The position numbers and the translations under genes were made by a program. Below, piece by piece: positions 36,880 through 46,342 of a stretch of 64,000 nucleotides of DNA. Numbering within the stretch: the stretch's first letter is position 1; every line of letters begins with the position of its first letter. The notes beneath the pieces were generated by a model that was not told the DNA's origin, did not search any database, and worked only from the letters and a program-made list of their open reading frames with translations. Origin of the DNA: an uncultured Pseudoruegeria sp. (GTDB lineage Bacteria > Pseudomonadota > Alphaproteobacteria > Rhodobacterales > Rhodobacteraceae); assembly GCA_947498155.1 (NCBI GenBank), contig CANMJD010000002.1, positions 124,001 through 188,000 on the forward strand, in the 5' to 3' direction.

Positions 36880-39418
36880 TTTGGTCTAACCTATTCATAT
36901 TTGGAAACCGCATCTCGATACATGCTCCAACGTCACTCTCTAACACACTAATCTTGCCATTCATGGCCTCTATTACAGTTCTGCATATATAAAGTCCGAT
37001 CCCAGTTCCAGATTCTTTACTTTTGGTCGAAAAGAATGCGTCGAAAACACGTTCTGCCAAGTCAATGGGAATACCCGGGCCAGTATCTTCAACCGTAATA
37101 ATAACGCAATCCGCCTTTAGTTGAAATTTCAGTGATAAGACACGCGGTCGATCAGTCTGGAGTCGCATAGCTTGACGGGCGTTTGTCACTAGGTTCACCA
37201 TAGTTTGTTCGAACAAGATCGGACGCCCATTGATCCGAACCGGGGTTGGAGGTTCTTCAATCCTCACTTTAATGCCATCAAGTCGAATTTGCTCGCTTAG
37301 CAACTCGAGGGCCGACCGTGATCGTGCGACAGGGTCAAAGCTGATCGTTCCTTCTTCACCAATTTCGAGCACAAACTTTCGGATTCCCTGGATGATCTCC
37401 CCAGCGCGCAAGGCTTGTTGCTCGATGCGCTTCATCTTGAAGACCGTGTAGTCAGTGGGCACGTCGCCAACATTGGCGCGCTCCAGATAGTTTCCGGCGG
37501 CAAATGCAATAATGTTAAGCGGCTGGTTAAGCTCATGGGCGAAAGAACTCGCCATTTCGCCGAGCGCCGCCAAGCGCGACGCTTGAATTAGGTTGGCCTG
37601 CGCATTTCTTATCTCACTCAGGTTTTTTGCGATGTAGTAGACAATGTCTCCGGACTGCGCCCTGTTTTCTGAAGGGTTCGCTTCGTCGCCACTTTCATCC
37701 AGATCGATGGGCAGCTCCGTGGCCATCAGATTGACAAGTTTGCCGTTCGTGCCTCGCAGATCGAACATCAGATCTGAGGCGTTGCCAGTTGGGAAATTGC
37801 CGGAAAAATACAAGTTTCCCTCGGCGAGCTGGGAAAGAGATTTGCCTACTATCTTGCTTTGATCGAACCCGGTCAATTGAGTCAGGGCTGGGTTCCACTC
37901 AACGATCTCGTCATTATGTCGCAATGCAAAGATGGGAGAGGATGCCCGGGCAATCAACGTACGGAAATTGCTCTGCGCCAGGACTTTTCCGCGCTCTGCG
38001 CTTTGGACGGCCTCGGAGAACCTCTTGAGCCATGTTGAAATCTGGCGATCTTCGAAGAAGTTCATGTTCAACGGAAGAGTAGGCGCGGGCTGCCCGCTCA
38101 AAAAAGATTCAGCAGTGAGTATGAAACGTTCGATCCAGCGTCGAAATAAGTAATAGAGAAGTTGGCCACCGAACAAGACGATGACGATCATGTAGACCAA
38201 TAGTGAGAGAAAAAGGATCCAATCGCTTTGAGAGTCCGCAAGCGCGTGTTCAAGCGGCGCGCTGAGGGTCAGGGTTGAAGGTAACTCTGATGACAGCTCT
38301 GCCACAGCAGTAACAGTTGACGTTCGCCACGAGGAAAGCCCGGAGATCGGCTTTGCCTCCTGCGAGTTGAATTTAATGGAAGACCCATTGACAATCGCCT
38401 GAGGAAGCCGAGAAAAATCAGTCTCACATTTGACCACGGAATCATGATTCGGAAAGCCTGATACAGCCCATGGCACAACTGGCAACGGCCAGAAAAAAAA
38501 CAGAGCCCTTTGAGACGTCTGATCCGTGTAGAGCGACATCAGATGATTATCAAGGCATCCAATATACCGCGACGAATTTGTTAAAGGCGGATAAAAAACC
38601 GAACCAAGCACAGCCTCTACCTGATCGCTTCGAAAGTTCCCATTACTAAGAATCTCATGCCACTGATCGTCATTGTCTAATCTGAATATAGATACCGGCG
38701 CGCGCAAACCGCCGCTGTTCCATTGTGAGTATTCATTCGGGGGCACGACCCAGGTCCTGAGAAGGTCTCGTCCGATTTCGTCGGTTTCTTTGAAGATTTC
38801 TCCGCTTAGCTTGCGCTCAAAATCCTGCAGATAAGTGAGAGTTGCCTCGGGAAGATCCTCGATTGTTTCGTTGAATGCCTTCTGTTGTATCGCTAGGCCT
38901 AAAACCGCAATGGGAACTATCAGCAGCAGACCCAGGCAAGCTTGTAGAAAACTGCTATAAGAGAGGTTCTGCTTTGAACGTTCAGAAATTGGAAAACTTG
39001 GCCGAACAAATAAAGTCAGATTCACCAAAAGCGCAGCCACCATCGCATTCAAAACACTGTTGAAGGCGTGTTGGGTCGAAATTAGTAGTGTAGTTTCCCA
39101 AGAAAAACCACATATGTGATTGTACAAGACAAACGCGAGAGGGAAACCCAGAAACATCCAAAAAATGAGTACAGAAGCTGTTATTCTGCCTGGAAGTGTT
39201 TTGGATATCTGGTAAAGTTTTACCAAACAAAGTGATTCGATCACAAATAGTGCGGCCGTAGACCACTGTCCCAATGCTGGGATAGTTGATATAGCGCCGA
39301 CGAACGCGGCTGTAAGTGCCCATCGTGGTCCGCATACGGCCAAGGACGCCCAAACAGCGATTGAGCCAAAAAAATATAGTGTTCCAAAAGGGATATCGAC
39401 GCTGTAGTGGTTGCCCAC
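36869..39418 (-). CDS. membrane sensor histidine kinase
   Basis: 849 residues. The N-terminal ~160 residues contain about five or six hydrophobic segments (MASE-like integral sensor). A periplasmic loop (about 190-390) and another membrane helix near 400 (ILFLSLLVYMIVIVLFGGQLLYYL split) follow, then a PAS domain (FRTLIARASSPIFALRHNDE; NPALTQLTGFDQSKIVGKS), HisKA with AHELNQPLNIIAFAAGNYLE (phospho-His), and HATPase_c with NLVTNARQAM, VEDTGPGIP and GTGIGLYICR. Soluble partner: the receiver gene just downstream. The signal is unknown. Confidence 0.88.
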   Translation of the reverse strand: MGNHYSVDIPFGTLYFFGSIAVWASLAVCGPRWALTAAFVGAISTIPALGQWSTAALFVIESLCLVKLYQISKTLPGRITASVLIFWMFLGFPLAFVLYNHICGFSWETTLLISTQHAFNSVLNAMVAALLVNLTLFVRPSFPISERSKQNLSYSSFLQACLGLLLIVPIAVLGLAIQQKAFNETIEDLPEATLTYLQDFERKLSGEIFKETDEIGRDLLRTWVVPPNEYSQWNSGGLRAPVSIFRLDNDDQWHEILSNGNFRSDQVEAVLGSVFYPPLTNSSRYIGCLDNHLMSLYTDQTSQRALFFFWPLPVVPWAVSGFPNHDSVVKCETDFSRLPQAIVNGSSIKFNSQEAKPISGLSSWRTSTVTAVAELSSELPSTLTLSAPLEHALADSQSDWILFLSLLVYMIVIVLFGGQLLYYLFRRWIERFILTAESFLSGQPAPTLPLNMNFFEDRQISTWLKRFSEAVQSAERGKVLAQSNFRTLIARASSPIFALRHNDEIVEWNPALTQLTGFDQSKIVGKSLSQLAEGNLYFSGNFPTGNASDLMFDLRGTNGKLVNLMATELPIDLDESGDEANPSENRAQSGDIVYYIAKNLSEIRNAQANLIQASRLAALGEMASSFAHELNQPLNIIAFAAGNYLERANVGDVPTDYTVFKMKRIEQQALRAGEIIQGIRKFVLEIGEEGTISFDPVARSRSALELLSEQIRLDGIKVRIEEPPTPVRINGRPILFEQTMVNLVTNARQAMRLQTDRPRVLSLKFQLKADCVIITVEDTGPGIPIDLAERVFDAFFSTKSKESGTGIGLYICRTVIEAMNGKISVLESDVGACIEMRFPNMNRLDQNDG

Positions 39419-39434
39419 AATCGCGAAAACGCAA

Positions 39435-40014
39435 AGCGAAACACCAAGAAAATGGCGAAAATTTAGGCTATTGATGTTTGTTCCCCCCCCAGAACATGAC
39501 CCATGGCTTTCGTAGTTTGCCTATGGACCCGACAAGCAATGCAGGCCGAACAGGTGCATAGACGCATTCGGCGTTTATTATGTATCGAAATCGAGGTCAA
39601 ACTGGAGCATTGGCAAGTAAATGCCGATTCAGTTTTTGGAAAACCTGGAAACTCTTAAGCACACATATGGGCAACGCTTCGGGTCGGCGATCCTGTGCGG
39701 GTAGGTCTTTTGGAGTGTGTGGTGGCGATTTGCGAGTCCAAAAATGGAAAATGGCAGCTTGGCAAACAATGATTAGAACTAAGAACCAGCGGAGTCGGCA
39801 CATCCAGAGATTACCTCGATTTCCCGGCAATCTCGTTTGTTTCAAAACCGTCTGATTTCTCACTGAAAATTCTCAAATATTTGTGAAATTCGTCAATTTT
39901 TTGTGAAATCTGGTGGCGTAGACTAGACTTCTTCCCAGTATCGCGGGCTATTAAGATTAACACGCTAAACGACCATCCGCGGCGAATCTGCTCGGAGTCA
40001 TGGAAGACTAACAA
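39435..40014. other. divergent intergenic region between kinase and OmpR regulator
   Basis: Nearly 600 bases with no credible gene; short frames lack RBS and family resemblance. It should contain the divergent promoters of the kinase (leftward) and of the OmpR regulator (rightward). An unusual run TTTGTTCCCCCCCCAGAA is at 39477-39494. Confidence 0.45.
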
Positions 40015-40752
40015 ATGAGCAGCAACAGAATACTGGTGGTCGAAGACGACTGCTCACTTTCGCAAGAAGTGGCCGAGATGTTGCAAGTTCAGGGTTTCGA
40101 GGTCCAATTCGCCAAAACGGTCACGCAATGCGAACAGAAGATCAGGGCAGCCAACTTTAGCCTCTACATCATAGATCTGCTATTGCCTGATGGCCATGGT
40201 CATGAAGTCATTAGAAAAATTCGAAAAACAAGCTGTGCTGGGGTTATTGTCCTGTCAGGTCGGCTGGACGAAATGGACAAAGTTGTCGCCCTTGAGCTTG
40301 GAGCTGACGACTATGTGGTAAAGCCTTTCGCGAGAGCGGAATTTGTGGCACGCGTAAAGAGCTTGTTTCGTAGAATAAATGATCTTCAGGGCCAAGAAAA
40401 CCTTCCGAAGTCCGAAGGTTCAAAGCACTGGTTTGGCGATTGGACGACCGACTTGGCCGCACGGAAATTATTCGCTCCATCTGGAGAAGAAGTGCATCTG
40501 ACCAAACTGGAGTTCAATCTTTGGGTCGCATTTCTGAACGCCACAGATCGCGTTCTGACACGAGAAGATCTGATCTATGCCATAAAGGGCCGCGAATGGA
40601 GCGGATATGATCGTTCGATCGATGGTTTGGTAAGTCGGCTTCGAATAAAGATGTCAAAGCACCAGACCGTCGACAACTGCTTTGAGACAATAAGAGGAGT
40701 CGGATATTTGCTGCGTAGCGACGGACATGAGAGGCGACCGCAGGAAATGTGA
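40015..40752 (+). CDS. OmpR/PhoB-family response regulator
   Basis: 245 residues. The receiver has VVEDDCSLSQ, YIIDLLLPDGHGHEVI (phospho-Asp), VIVLSGR and DDYVVKPFARAEF (Lys). The C-terminal winged helix has LTKLEFNLWVAFLNATDRVLTREDLI, YDRSIDGLVSRLRIK and IRGVGYLL. The start ATG follows GGAAGACTAAC. It is divergent from the kinase-receiver pair, making it the likely DNA-binding output. Confidence 0.92.
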   Translation: MSSNRILVVEDDCSLSQEVAEMLQVQGFEVQFAKTVTQCEQKIRAANFSLYIIDLLLPDGHGHEVIRKIRKTSCAGVIVLSGRLDEMDKVVALELGADDYVVKPFARAEFVARVKSLFRRINDLQGQENLPKSEGSKHWFGDWTTDLAARKLFAPSGEEVHLTKLEFNLWVAFLNATDRVLTREDLIYAIKGREWSGYDRSIDGLVSRLRIKMSKHQTVDNCFETIRGVGYLLRSDGHERRPQEM

Positions 40753-41110
40753 TTCGAGCGTATTTACCGGCGGCACGCTTGGTCGGTACAGCCAAGACGG
40801 AGGTAAGGACGCACCGAGCGCCTGAACATCGCCAATATTTATCGCGGTCTCCTGGGTTTTGCTTGCTCCAGCTTCCCGAAGAAATAACGATCTGAGCTAT
40901 TTTGGTTTCGGGTGGTTCAGAGACAGAAAATGAGCTCTCCGGACGGATGTCATAAAAGTTATTAAGTTTTGCCGCATCATAAAATGACGTGTTTGCAACC
41001 GGATTGCGTGCAGAATGATAATCCAGTTTTCACCAGATCTCTATTTGCATGAACCAAAGACACTCATGCCCTTGAACTTTTGAAAGGATGGAACCAGCGA
41101 AGCAGGAGTA
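40753..41110. other. gap between OmpR regulator and IclR-like regulator
   Basis: About 360 bases; no gene. AT-rich parts at 40950-41040 (TTATTAAGTTTTGCCGCATC) are suitable for a promoter of the next gene. Confidence 0.4.
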
Positions 41111-41845
41111 ATGGCGTTGGCAGACAGAATTTTCGAACTTCTTGAAAGCGTAGCCAAATGTGGCCCCGCGACCTTGGACGAAGTTTCGTGCAACACTGGA
41201 ATAAGTCGGTCTGCGACTTTTCGTGGATTGAAGAAGCTGCAAGCTGGCGGCTGGATAAGGCTGCGGTTAGATGGCCGGCAATACGTCTTGACGTCGAGGG
41301 TGGAAGATAGGCTCCAATCCGATACCGAGCCAAAAAAGGAAATTGAGCAGCTGTCGACTCTTGTTGCCAACAAGCTTGACTTGAGAGCAATCAGGATTCG
41401 GATTTTTCAGCAGAAGACGACCATGACAACCGAATTGGTCGATGACAGCATTTGTGGCTTTTCAGATCTGCCCGATCACCACATGGCGACAAGATGTGGA
41501 CAGTTTCTGTTGAGCGTCCTTCAGTACGGCGGACTGTCGGTTGGTGCCATAAAATTTGATAACAAGGACCGCACAAAGGCAGAGGATCTTCTTTCGAGGC
41601 TTTACCGAGATAACTTTGTCTTGGTTTCGGATGACAGATTTTTGTGGCTACCGCTTTTCTCCAAATCCTCTGATGTTTTTTTGCTGTGTTTTTCGTGTCG
41701 GAATTACGGAAGGATCAACGACAGAGTGGGCAACAGGTTTATAGAATACCTTGAGGCACACAAAGGTACGGGAGAATTGACGACCTTTTGCGATGCGGGA
41801 TTTTCTCGCACGCCGTGTCCTAGGACCAGGATTCATAACCAGTAG
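41111..41845 (+). CDS. IclR-like transcriptional regulator, 3' end altered by IS5
   Basis: 244 residues. The N-terminus ALADRIFELLESVAKCGPAT, then LDEVSCNTGISRSATFRGLK, is an IclR-type winged helix. The remaining part is only weakly like the IclR effector domain. The last ~8 codons (PRTRIHNQ) come from the inserted IS5 element. Removing IS5 and one TA would restore CPKLS and a stop, so the insertion changes only the tail. Its target is unknown. Confidence 0.7.
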   Translation: MALADRIFELLESVAKCGPATLDEVSCNTGISRSATFRGLKKLQAGGWIRLRLDGRQYVLTSRVEDRLQSDTEPKKEIEQLSTLVANKLDLRAIRIRIFQQKTTMTTELVDDSICGFSDLPDHHMATRCGQFLLSVLQYGGLSVGAIKFDNKDRTKAEDLLSRLYRDNFVLVSDDRFLWLPLFSKSSDVFLLCFSCRNYGRINDRVGNRFIEYLEAHKGTGELTTFCDAGFSRTPCPRTRIHNQ

Positions 41846-42654
41846 ATTACGAGGGCGGCGAGAGCGATGGCCGAGAGGAACACCTTGGGACATCGGTCAT
41901 AGCGGGTCGCGACGCGCCTCCAGTCTTTGAGCCTGCCGAACATGATCTCGATGCGGTTGCGTCGCTTGTATCTCCGCTTGTCGTATTTGGCCGGTGTCTT
42001 GCGCCTCTTTCGGCCTTGGATACAGAGGCGCGTATCCCCTTGTCCTGCAATGCTTCTCTGAACCAGTCAGCATCTAGCCGCGATCCCCGAGTAGCCATTT
42101 GACGTTTGGCAGGCCGCTCAGCAGAGCCCGTGCGCCGATGTAATCGCTGACCTGTCCAGCGGTGAAGAATAGGTCGATTGGTCTCCATGGCTGTCACAGA
42201 TTGCTTGCAGCTTGGTGTTCATGCCGCCCTTGGTGCGACCAATCAGGCGACCACGCCCCCCTTTTTGGCGGCCATGCTGGTCGCCGTTCGGTGGGCTTTC
42301 AGATATGTCGCGTCGATCACCACGGTCGTCTTCTCGCCGTGTTCCGCCGCCAGCCCGGCCATCATCCGCGCGAAGATGCCCTTTTCGCTCCAACGCTTCC
42401 AGCGGCTGTAGAGTGTCTTGTGAGGGCCATAAGCGGCGGGAGCGTCACGCCAACGCAAACCATTGCGATTGATGAAGATTATCCAACTCAGCACCCGCTT
42501 GTCATCAACCCGGGGCTTCCCGTGTGGCTTCGAAAAGAAGGGGGCCAGACGTGCCATCTGCGCGTCGGTTAGCCAGAAGAGATCGCTCATGTCACCGCTC
42601 CGTTTTCGGAGCCGTGAATCACGCAGCGCTCGAGAAATCAATGCATCCTGACCC
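41823..42654 (-). mobile_element. IS5-family element with TA target duplication
   Basis: 832 bp. The ends GGACCAGGATTCAT (left) and GGGTCAGGATGCAT (right, complement) form imperfect inverted repeats. TA at 41821-41822 and 42655-42656 is the target duplication. This is the size and target of the IS427 group of IS5. Confidence 0.85.
41833..42587 (-). pseudogene. IS5-family transposase, broken by frameshifts
   Basis: Read leftward, the protein starts DLFWLTDAQMARLAPFFSKP and continues in frame to KTTVVIDATYLKAHRTATS, where the first catalytic Asp lies. It shifts frame at an A-rich KKGG site (normal for this group) to GRLIGRTKGGMNTKLQAICD. Further changes of frame are then needed to reach DADWFREALQDKGIRA and finally RIEIMFGRLKDWRRVATRYD...LAALVIYWL. 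The first shift may be programmed; the later ones indicate decay. Confidence 0.8.
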
Positions 42655-42957
42655 TAAGCTTTCATGAATACCTCTCTTGGGTAACTGTCTTAAAGATTCA
42701 TGACAGATTGAGACGCTTAAAGAAGTCTATTCCACTTTACCATCGCTCCGTCGTCTTGCATTCAGCTCCGCTGCGTGGGGCAAGGCAAAAGTTGCTGCTT
42801 TGAAATTGGCGAAAAGCCGCTGGACGCATTTTGCGCGTTCCGCATTATGGAATGGCCGGTTTTGATCGCCTTGTTTTCCAAAGTAATTTTGTTTGGGGCA
42901 GTATTGCCGTCTTCTCAGACGCATTGCTTTTTCTAAAACCACTGAAAGGAAATCACG

Positions 42958-44163
42958 ATGTCACAACCCAATAAGTATGAGCAGCAGATGCTGGACCTCA
43001 TAAACGCAGACCGCGCTGAGGCGGGGCTGGACCCGCTAGTGTTTAACTCAGATTTGAACGAATCCAGCGAAGCTCACAGCGCGTGGATGCTGCAAACGGA
43101 TACGTTTTCACACACCGGAGCCAGCGGCAGCTCTTCGCGAGAACGCATTGAAAACGCCGGTTACGAGCTGGAAGGCAACTGGAAGACCGGCGAAAACATT
43201 GCATGGGTGAGTGAAGAGGGCAGCAACGACGACCTGTCTGACGAAGTTGTTCGCCTGCACAACAACCTGATGAACAGCCCGGATCATCGCGCCAATATTC
43301 TGAACCCGGATTTCAAGGAAATCGGGGTCGGCATCGAAGTCGGAGACTTGGTCGAAGACGGGCAAGCCGTTGATGCCGTTGTCGTTACACAGAATTTTGG
43401 CACGACCAGCGCGAATGAGGTTATCTTGCCAGACACCACCCCTGGCACATCAGAGCCGGAAACCGAAACCCCGCGACCCGCCATTGAGGACCCGTCTGAA
43501 CCGCCCGAGATCGTTGCAGGCACGTCCTTTGACATCGGCGCCTTCATGGCTTCCCGTGGTTTTGGCGCGCCATCAACTCAACCCGTCACCGAAACCGACA
43601 ACTCGTTCATGAACGTTGAGGAGTTCACCTCGACAAGCAGCGTCGAGGTCATAAGCGTCGCCAGCGAAATCGACGGCCCGTCGGTGGACGTTGAGGGCAC
43701 GGGAAATTTTGACGGTGGTGGAACCGCCACGGTCGAAGATGTCACGGTGAGCGACAGTGGCTCTGGCACTGGGGCTGAAACCGAAGTGGTGCAACAATCT
43801 GAAGTGTCACCCACCTCTCCCGAGCCTGCACCGCTGACGAGCGCTGACGCGGATACACAGGGGACGTCTTTGTCCAGTCTGGAAGATATGATCTTTGACT
43901 TTGATGAGTTCGTGTTCAATTTCGGTCCCGACGCGACAGTGACGAGCGGATCCACTATGAGCCGCGTAAGCACCGTTTCTAATGCAGATTCAGAAAACGG
44001 CCCGTCTGTCGAAGTTCTCGAAATGCAAGGCAACTCGGATACGTTTGCTGCAGCAAGCGTTGACGACGAATTGACCATGCTCTCAAGCGCTGGTTTTACA
44101 TCGAGTTTTGAGGATCTTGCGGCGTGCACGTCTGTCGAGTGTCTGGAAGACTTCCTTTTCTAA
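42958..44163 (+). CDS. CAP-domain (SCP/PR-1-like) protein, acidic tail
   Basis: 401 residues. The CAP domain occupies about 5-155: LINADRAEAGLDPLVFNSDL, SEAHSAWMLQTDTFSHTGAS (His), GENIAWV and NSPDHRANILNPDFKEIGVG (second His). The remaining ~240 residues are very acidic and rich in Ser, Thr, Glu and Pro, ending CTSVECLEDFLF. There is no N-terminal signal peptide; in roseobacters CAP proteins are often exported by type I systems through a C-terminal signal, but no RTX nonapeptides are seen here. RBS AAAGGAAATC. Confidence 0.8.
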   Translation: MSQPNKYEQQMLDLINADRAEAGLDPLVFNSDLNESSEAHSAWMLQTDTFSHTGASGSSSRERIENAGYELEGNWKTGENIAWVSEEGSNDDLSDEVVRLHNNLMNSPDHRANILNPDFKEIGVGIEVGDLVEDGQAVDAVVVTQNFGTTSANEVILPDTTPGTSEPETETPRPAIEDPSEPPEIVAGTSFDIGAFMASRGFGAPSTQPVTETDNSFMNVEEFTSTSSVEVISVASEIDGPSVDVEGTGNFDGGGTATVEDVTVSDSGSGTGAETEVVQQSEVSPTSPEPAPLTSADADTQGTSLSSLEDMIFDFDEFVFNFGPDATVTSGSTMSRVSTVSNADSENGPSVEVLEMQGNSDTFAAASVDDELTMLSSAGFTSSFEDLAACTSVECLEDFLF

Positions 44164-44188
44164 TGAAAAGAAAAAGTGGGGCGCGCGC

Positions 44189-44689
44189 ATGTGCACCCCG
44201 CACAATTCGATCCCCAAAGACCTCGCTGAGTTAAGGTTGGATAATATGCTCAACACCCGTCGAAGAGAAGTGGATGCGCTTGTTGCTCGCCGGTTTGCTG
44301 AGTTGGAAACGCAGGGTCATGGACCGCAGCGTCACGAAGGGGCCGTCACGCGTCAAATGTTAGAAGACCGAGTATTGAAAGGATTTGATCCGATGACAGG
44401 CAGTCGGACAGATGGAGTTACAGGCGGACCACACATCCTGAGCCGAAGAGCAACTCGGATTACGAATGAAGCGGATTTTGTTGCCGCTGAATCGCTCATT
44501 CGAAGGTCGCCAGAATACAGATTTGCACGAGATGCAGCTTTGCCTCTGGCCGGAAATGGTCGGCCCCGGTTTGAAGTTGGCTGCCGAACTTTGAATCAGA
44601 TCAAGCGACGAGCCCCAATGCCTTGTCGCTTGTCGTTCCCGCATATTTGTCTCGAGGAGGCCAAGGTCGATCTTTCCAATGTGGTGTGA
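44189..44689 (+). pseudogene. truncated toxin-like ORF behind the CAP gene
   Basis: 166-residue frame. Residues ~30-125 show a pattern like polymorphic-toxin C-terminal domains: RHEGAVTRQMLEDRVLKGFD, P-TGSRTDGVTGG-HILSRRATRI and DFVAAESLIRRSPEYRFARD. After about residue 130 the frame runs into the antisense of the GST gene, so the original 3' end was lost. The toxin assignment is a resemblance only. It starts 26 bases after the CAP gene, without a good RBS. Confidence 0.45.
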
Positions 44690-45401
44690 ACGCGAAACTC
44701 GAAACAGAGCGCCCATCGACAAGAGCACCGTTTCCGGCGCCAAGCGCATAATCATAGTAAAGCTTCACGATCTCTTCCTCAGTGACCTGATCCGTCGCCG
44801 GATGGGTCATACAGGCATCGCGCCAGACGCGCACGCGGTCGTATTCTTCCTCGTCCGGCAACTGAAACTCTTCATAGTAGTCCAAGAACCAGAACCGTTT
44901 GAACATTGGTGCAAAAACGGCTTCGGCAAGACCAAAATCATCAAAGAGCCACGGGCCCTCACTGTTCTGCTCAACTAGGAAACTGTTGATGTCACGATAG
45001 AGGGATAGCAGTTTTTCGTTGAATTCACTTCTGCGGTCGCGATCCTGGTTCATAACGAAGAGATAACCCGCCATGGTGAATGGGCCCTCTTTCGCGATCA
45101 GCATCGACTCGGTCGCGTGTTCAACCGGAGCGCTGCGTCGAAGCATCGGACCTTCCAGCTCCTCGTCAAGGTAACGCAGGATCACTAGGCTCTCTTTCAG
45201 TATTCGGCCGTCGGAGGTTTCAAGGACTGGAAGTGCGGTTGTGCCCCGGGTCTTGGCGAGCAGTTCTGGGTCGCGCGGCTTCGTAATATCGACGACCCGA
45301 AATTCGACCGCACCCTGTTGTCCTCGCAATGCCAGCAATATCTCGAGACGTTGGGAAAATGGACAGACAGGAATGTGATAGACGATGTGCTTTGCAGTCA
45401 T
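44601..45401 (-). CDS. glutathione S-transferase-like protein
   Basis: 266 residues. Thioredoxin-fold N-terminus with HIPVCPFSQRLEILLALRG (Cys/Ser active-site region), TTALPVLETSDGRILKESLVILRYLDEE (cis-Pro and Glu-Ser of the glutathione site), then an all-helical C-terminal domain. It resembles the omega/unclassified bacterial GSTs. Isolated gene; substrate unknown. Its 3' end overlaps the truncated ORF on the other strand. Confidence 0.87.
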   Translation of the reverse strand: MTAKHIVYHIPVCPFSQRLEILLALRGQQGAVEFRVVDITKPRDPELLAKTRGTTALPVLETSDGRILKESLVILRYLDEELEGPMLRRSAPVEHATESMLIAKEGPFTMAGYLFVMNQDRDRRSEFNEKLLSLYRDINSFLVEQNSEGPWLFDDFGLAEAVFAPMFKRFWFLDYYEEFQLPDEEEYDRVRVWRDACMTHPATDQVTEEEIVKLYYDYALGAGNGALVDGRSVSSFAFTPHWKDRPWPPRDKYAGTTSDKALGLVA

Positions 45402-45534
45402 AGTTTCAATCCCGAAGTACCGTGAAAGTAAGGTTGTGATGTCGGAAAGAGTAACTTCAACACTGTGTTTGCACCATAGTTTTCGAACGCAGCGTTTCAG
45501 GTTGCTGTCTAAACACGGCTTTCCGGGTCAGCAG

Positions 45535-45770
45535 TGTTGAACGCCTATGGCGGCGCGAGGGGCTCAAAGCGCCAAGCAAGCAGCCCAAGAAAGGGCGACT
45601 CTGGCCGAATGATGGCGCATGTGTTCGATTGCGGCCAGAGTATCGTAACCATGTTTGGTCGTATGACTTCGTTCATCATCGGACGGATGATGGGAAGGCG
45701 TTCCGGACCCTGAACATTCTGGATCAGCACAGCCGGGAATGCCTGGCGATCAGAGTGAAACGCAAGCTGA
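45535..45770 (+). pseudogene. IS3 orfB fragment
   Basis: VERLWRREGLKAPSKQPKKG, then RPEYRNHVWSYDFVHHRTDD (first catalytic Asp) and LNILDQHSRECLAIRVKRKL. About 78 codons of the 5' half of an IS3-type orfB, cut at both ends. It faces an orfA fragment on the opposite strand, so the two were joined by an inversion. Confidence 0.85.
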
Positions 45771-45775
45771 ACTAT

Positions 45776-45949
45776 GTCCTTCATCTCTGCGATGAGGGAG
45801 GCATCCATGCCGCCAAACCTAGCCCACCACTTGTAGAAGCTGGCGCTGCTCATCCCATGCTCTCGGCAAAGCTCAGAGACAGGCACACCACCCTCAGCCT
45901 GCTTCAAAATGTCCATGATCTGTGCGTCGCTACATCCTGCTGTCTTCAT
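45776..45949 (-). pseudogene. IS3 orfA fragment
   Basis: MKTAGCSDAQIMDILKQAEG, then VPVSELCREHGMSSASFYKW and GGMDASLIAEMKD: the first 58 codons of an IS3-type OrfA on the minus strand. It ends where it meets the orfB fragment on the plus strand. The two fragments come from one element type. Confidence 0.85.
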
Positions 45950-46003
45950 CGAAAATCTCCTCAGATATCTTGCCGAGAAAATTCTACTTTTGAACATCAT
46001 TAA

Positions 46004-46342
46004 TTTTAGGGGGGATTACCCCGGCCCTTCACTGATGCAACATCCCGTCGCGCGTGCTGCGTGCTTGTTGTTGCGCTGCAGTGCATGTCACTCGGCCGGT
46101 CGTTCACAGATGTCGAATTTCCCGTTCCGATACCGTGCTTTCGCTGCTGCTGCTTCCGATCATCCAGACGCGAGCTATGCGACTCAGTTCTGCCGCAGCG
46201 ACCTACCTTAACGGATCGTATGATGCATCCTAGATCAGTGGAAACGATCCCAATCTCGCGCCGCTGGCAATTTCGAAAAAAGAGTCGAGAGACATTTCTG
46301 ACAGTTTGCGACAAGAGCCATCACGGTGGTAGGCCGCCGAAG
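46004..46342. other. gap between IS3 debris and the LacI gene
   Basis: About 340 bases with no gene or family resemblance. GC-rich and repeat-like in places (GTTGTTGCGCTGCAG, GCTGCTGCTTCC). Confidence 0.4.

Noticed and set aside
39580-39855. 91-codon plus-strand frame in the kinase/OmpR gap
   Set aside because: No RBS, composition unlike neighbouring genes and no recognisable pattern.
42958-44163. RTX-type secretion signal in the CAP protein
   Set aside because: No GGxGxDxxx nonapeptides are present; the tail is acidic but not RTX-like.
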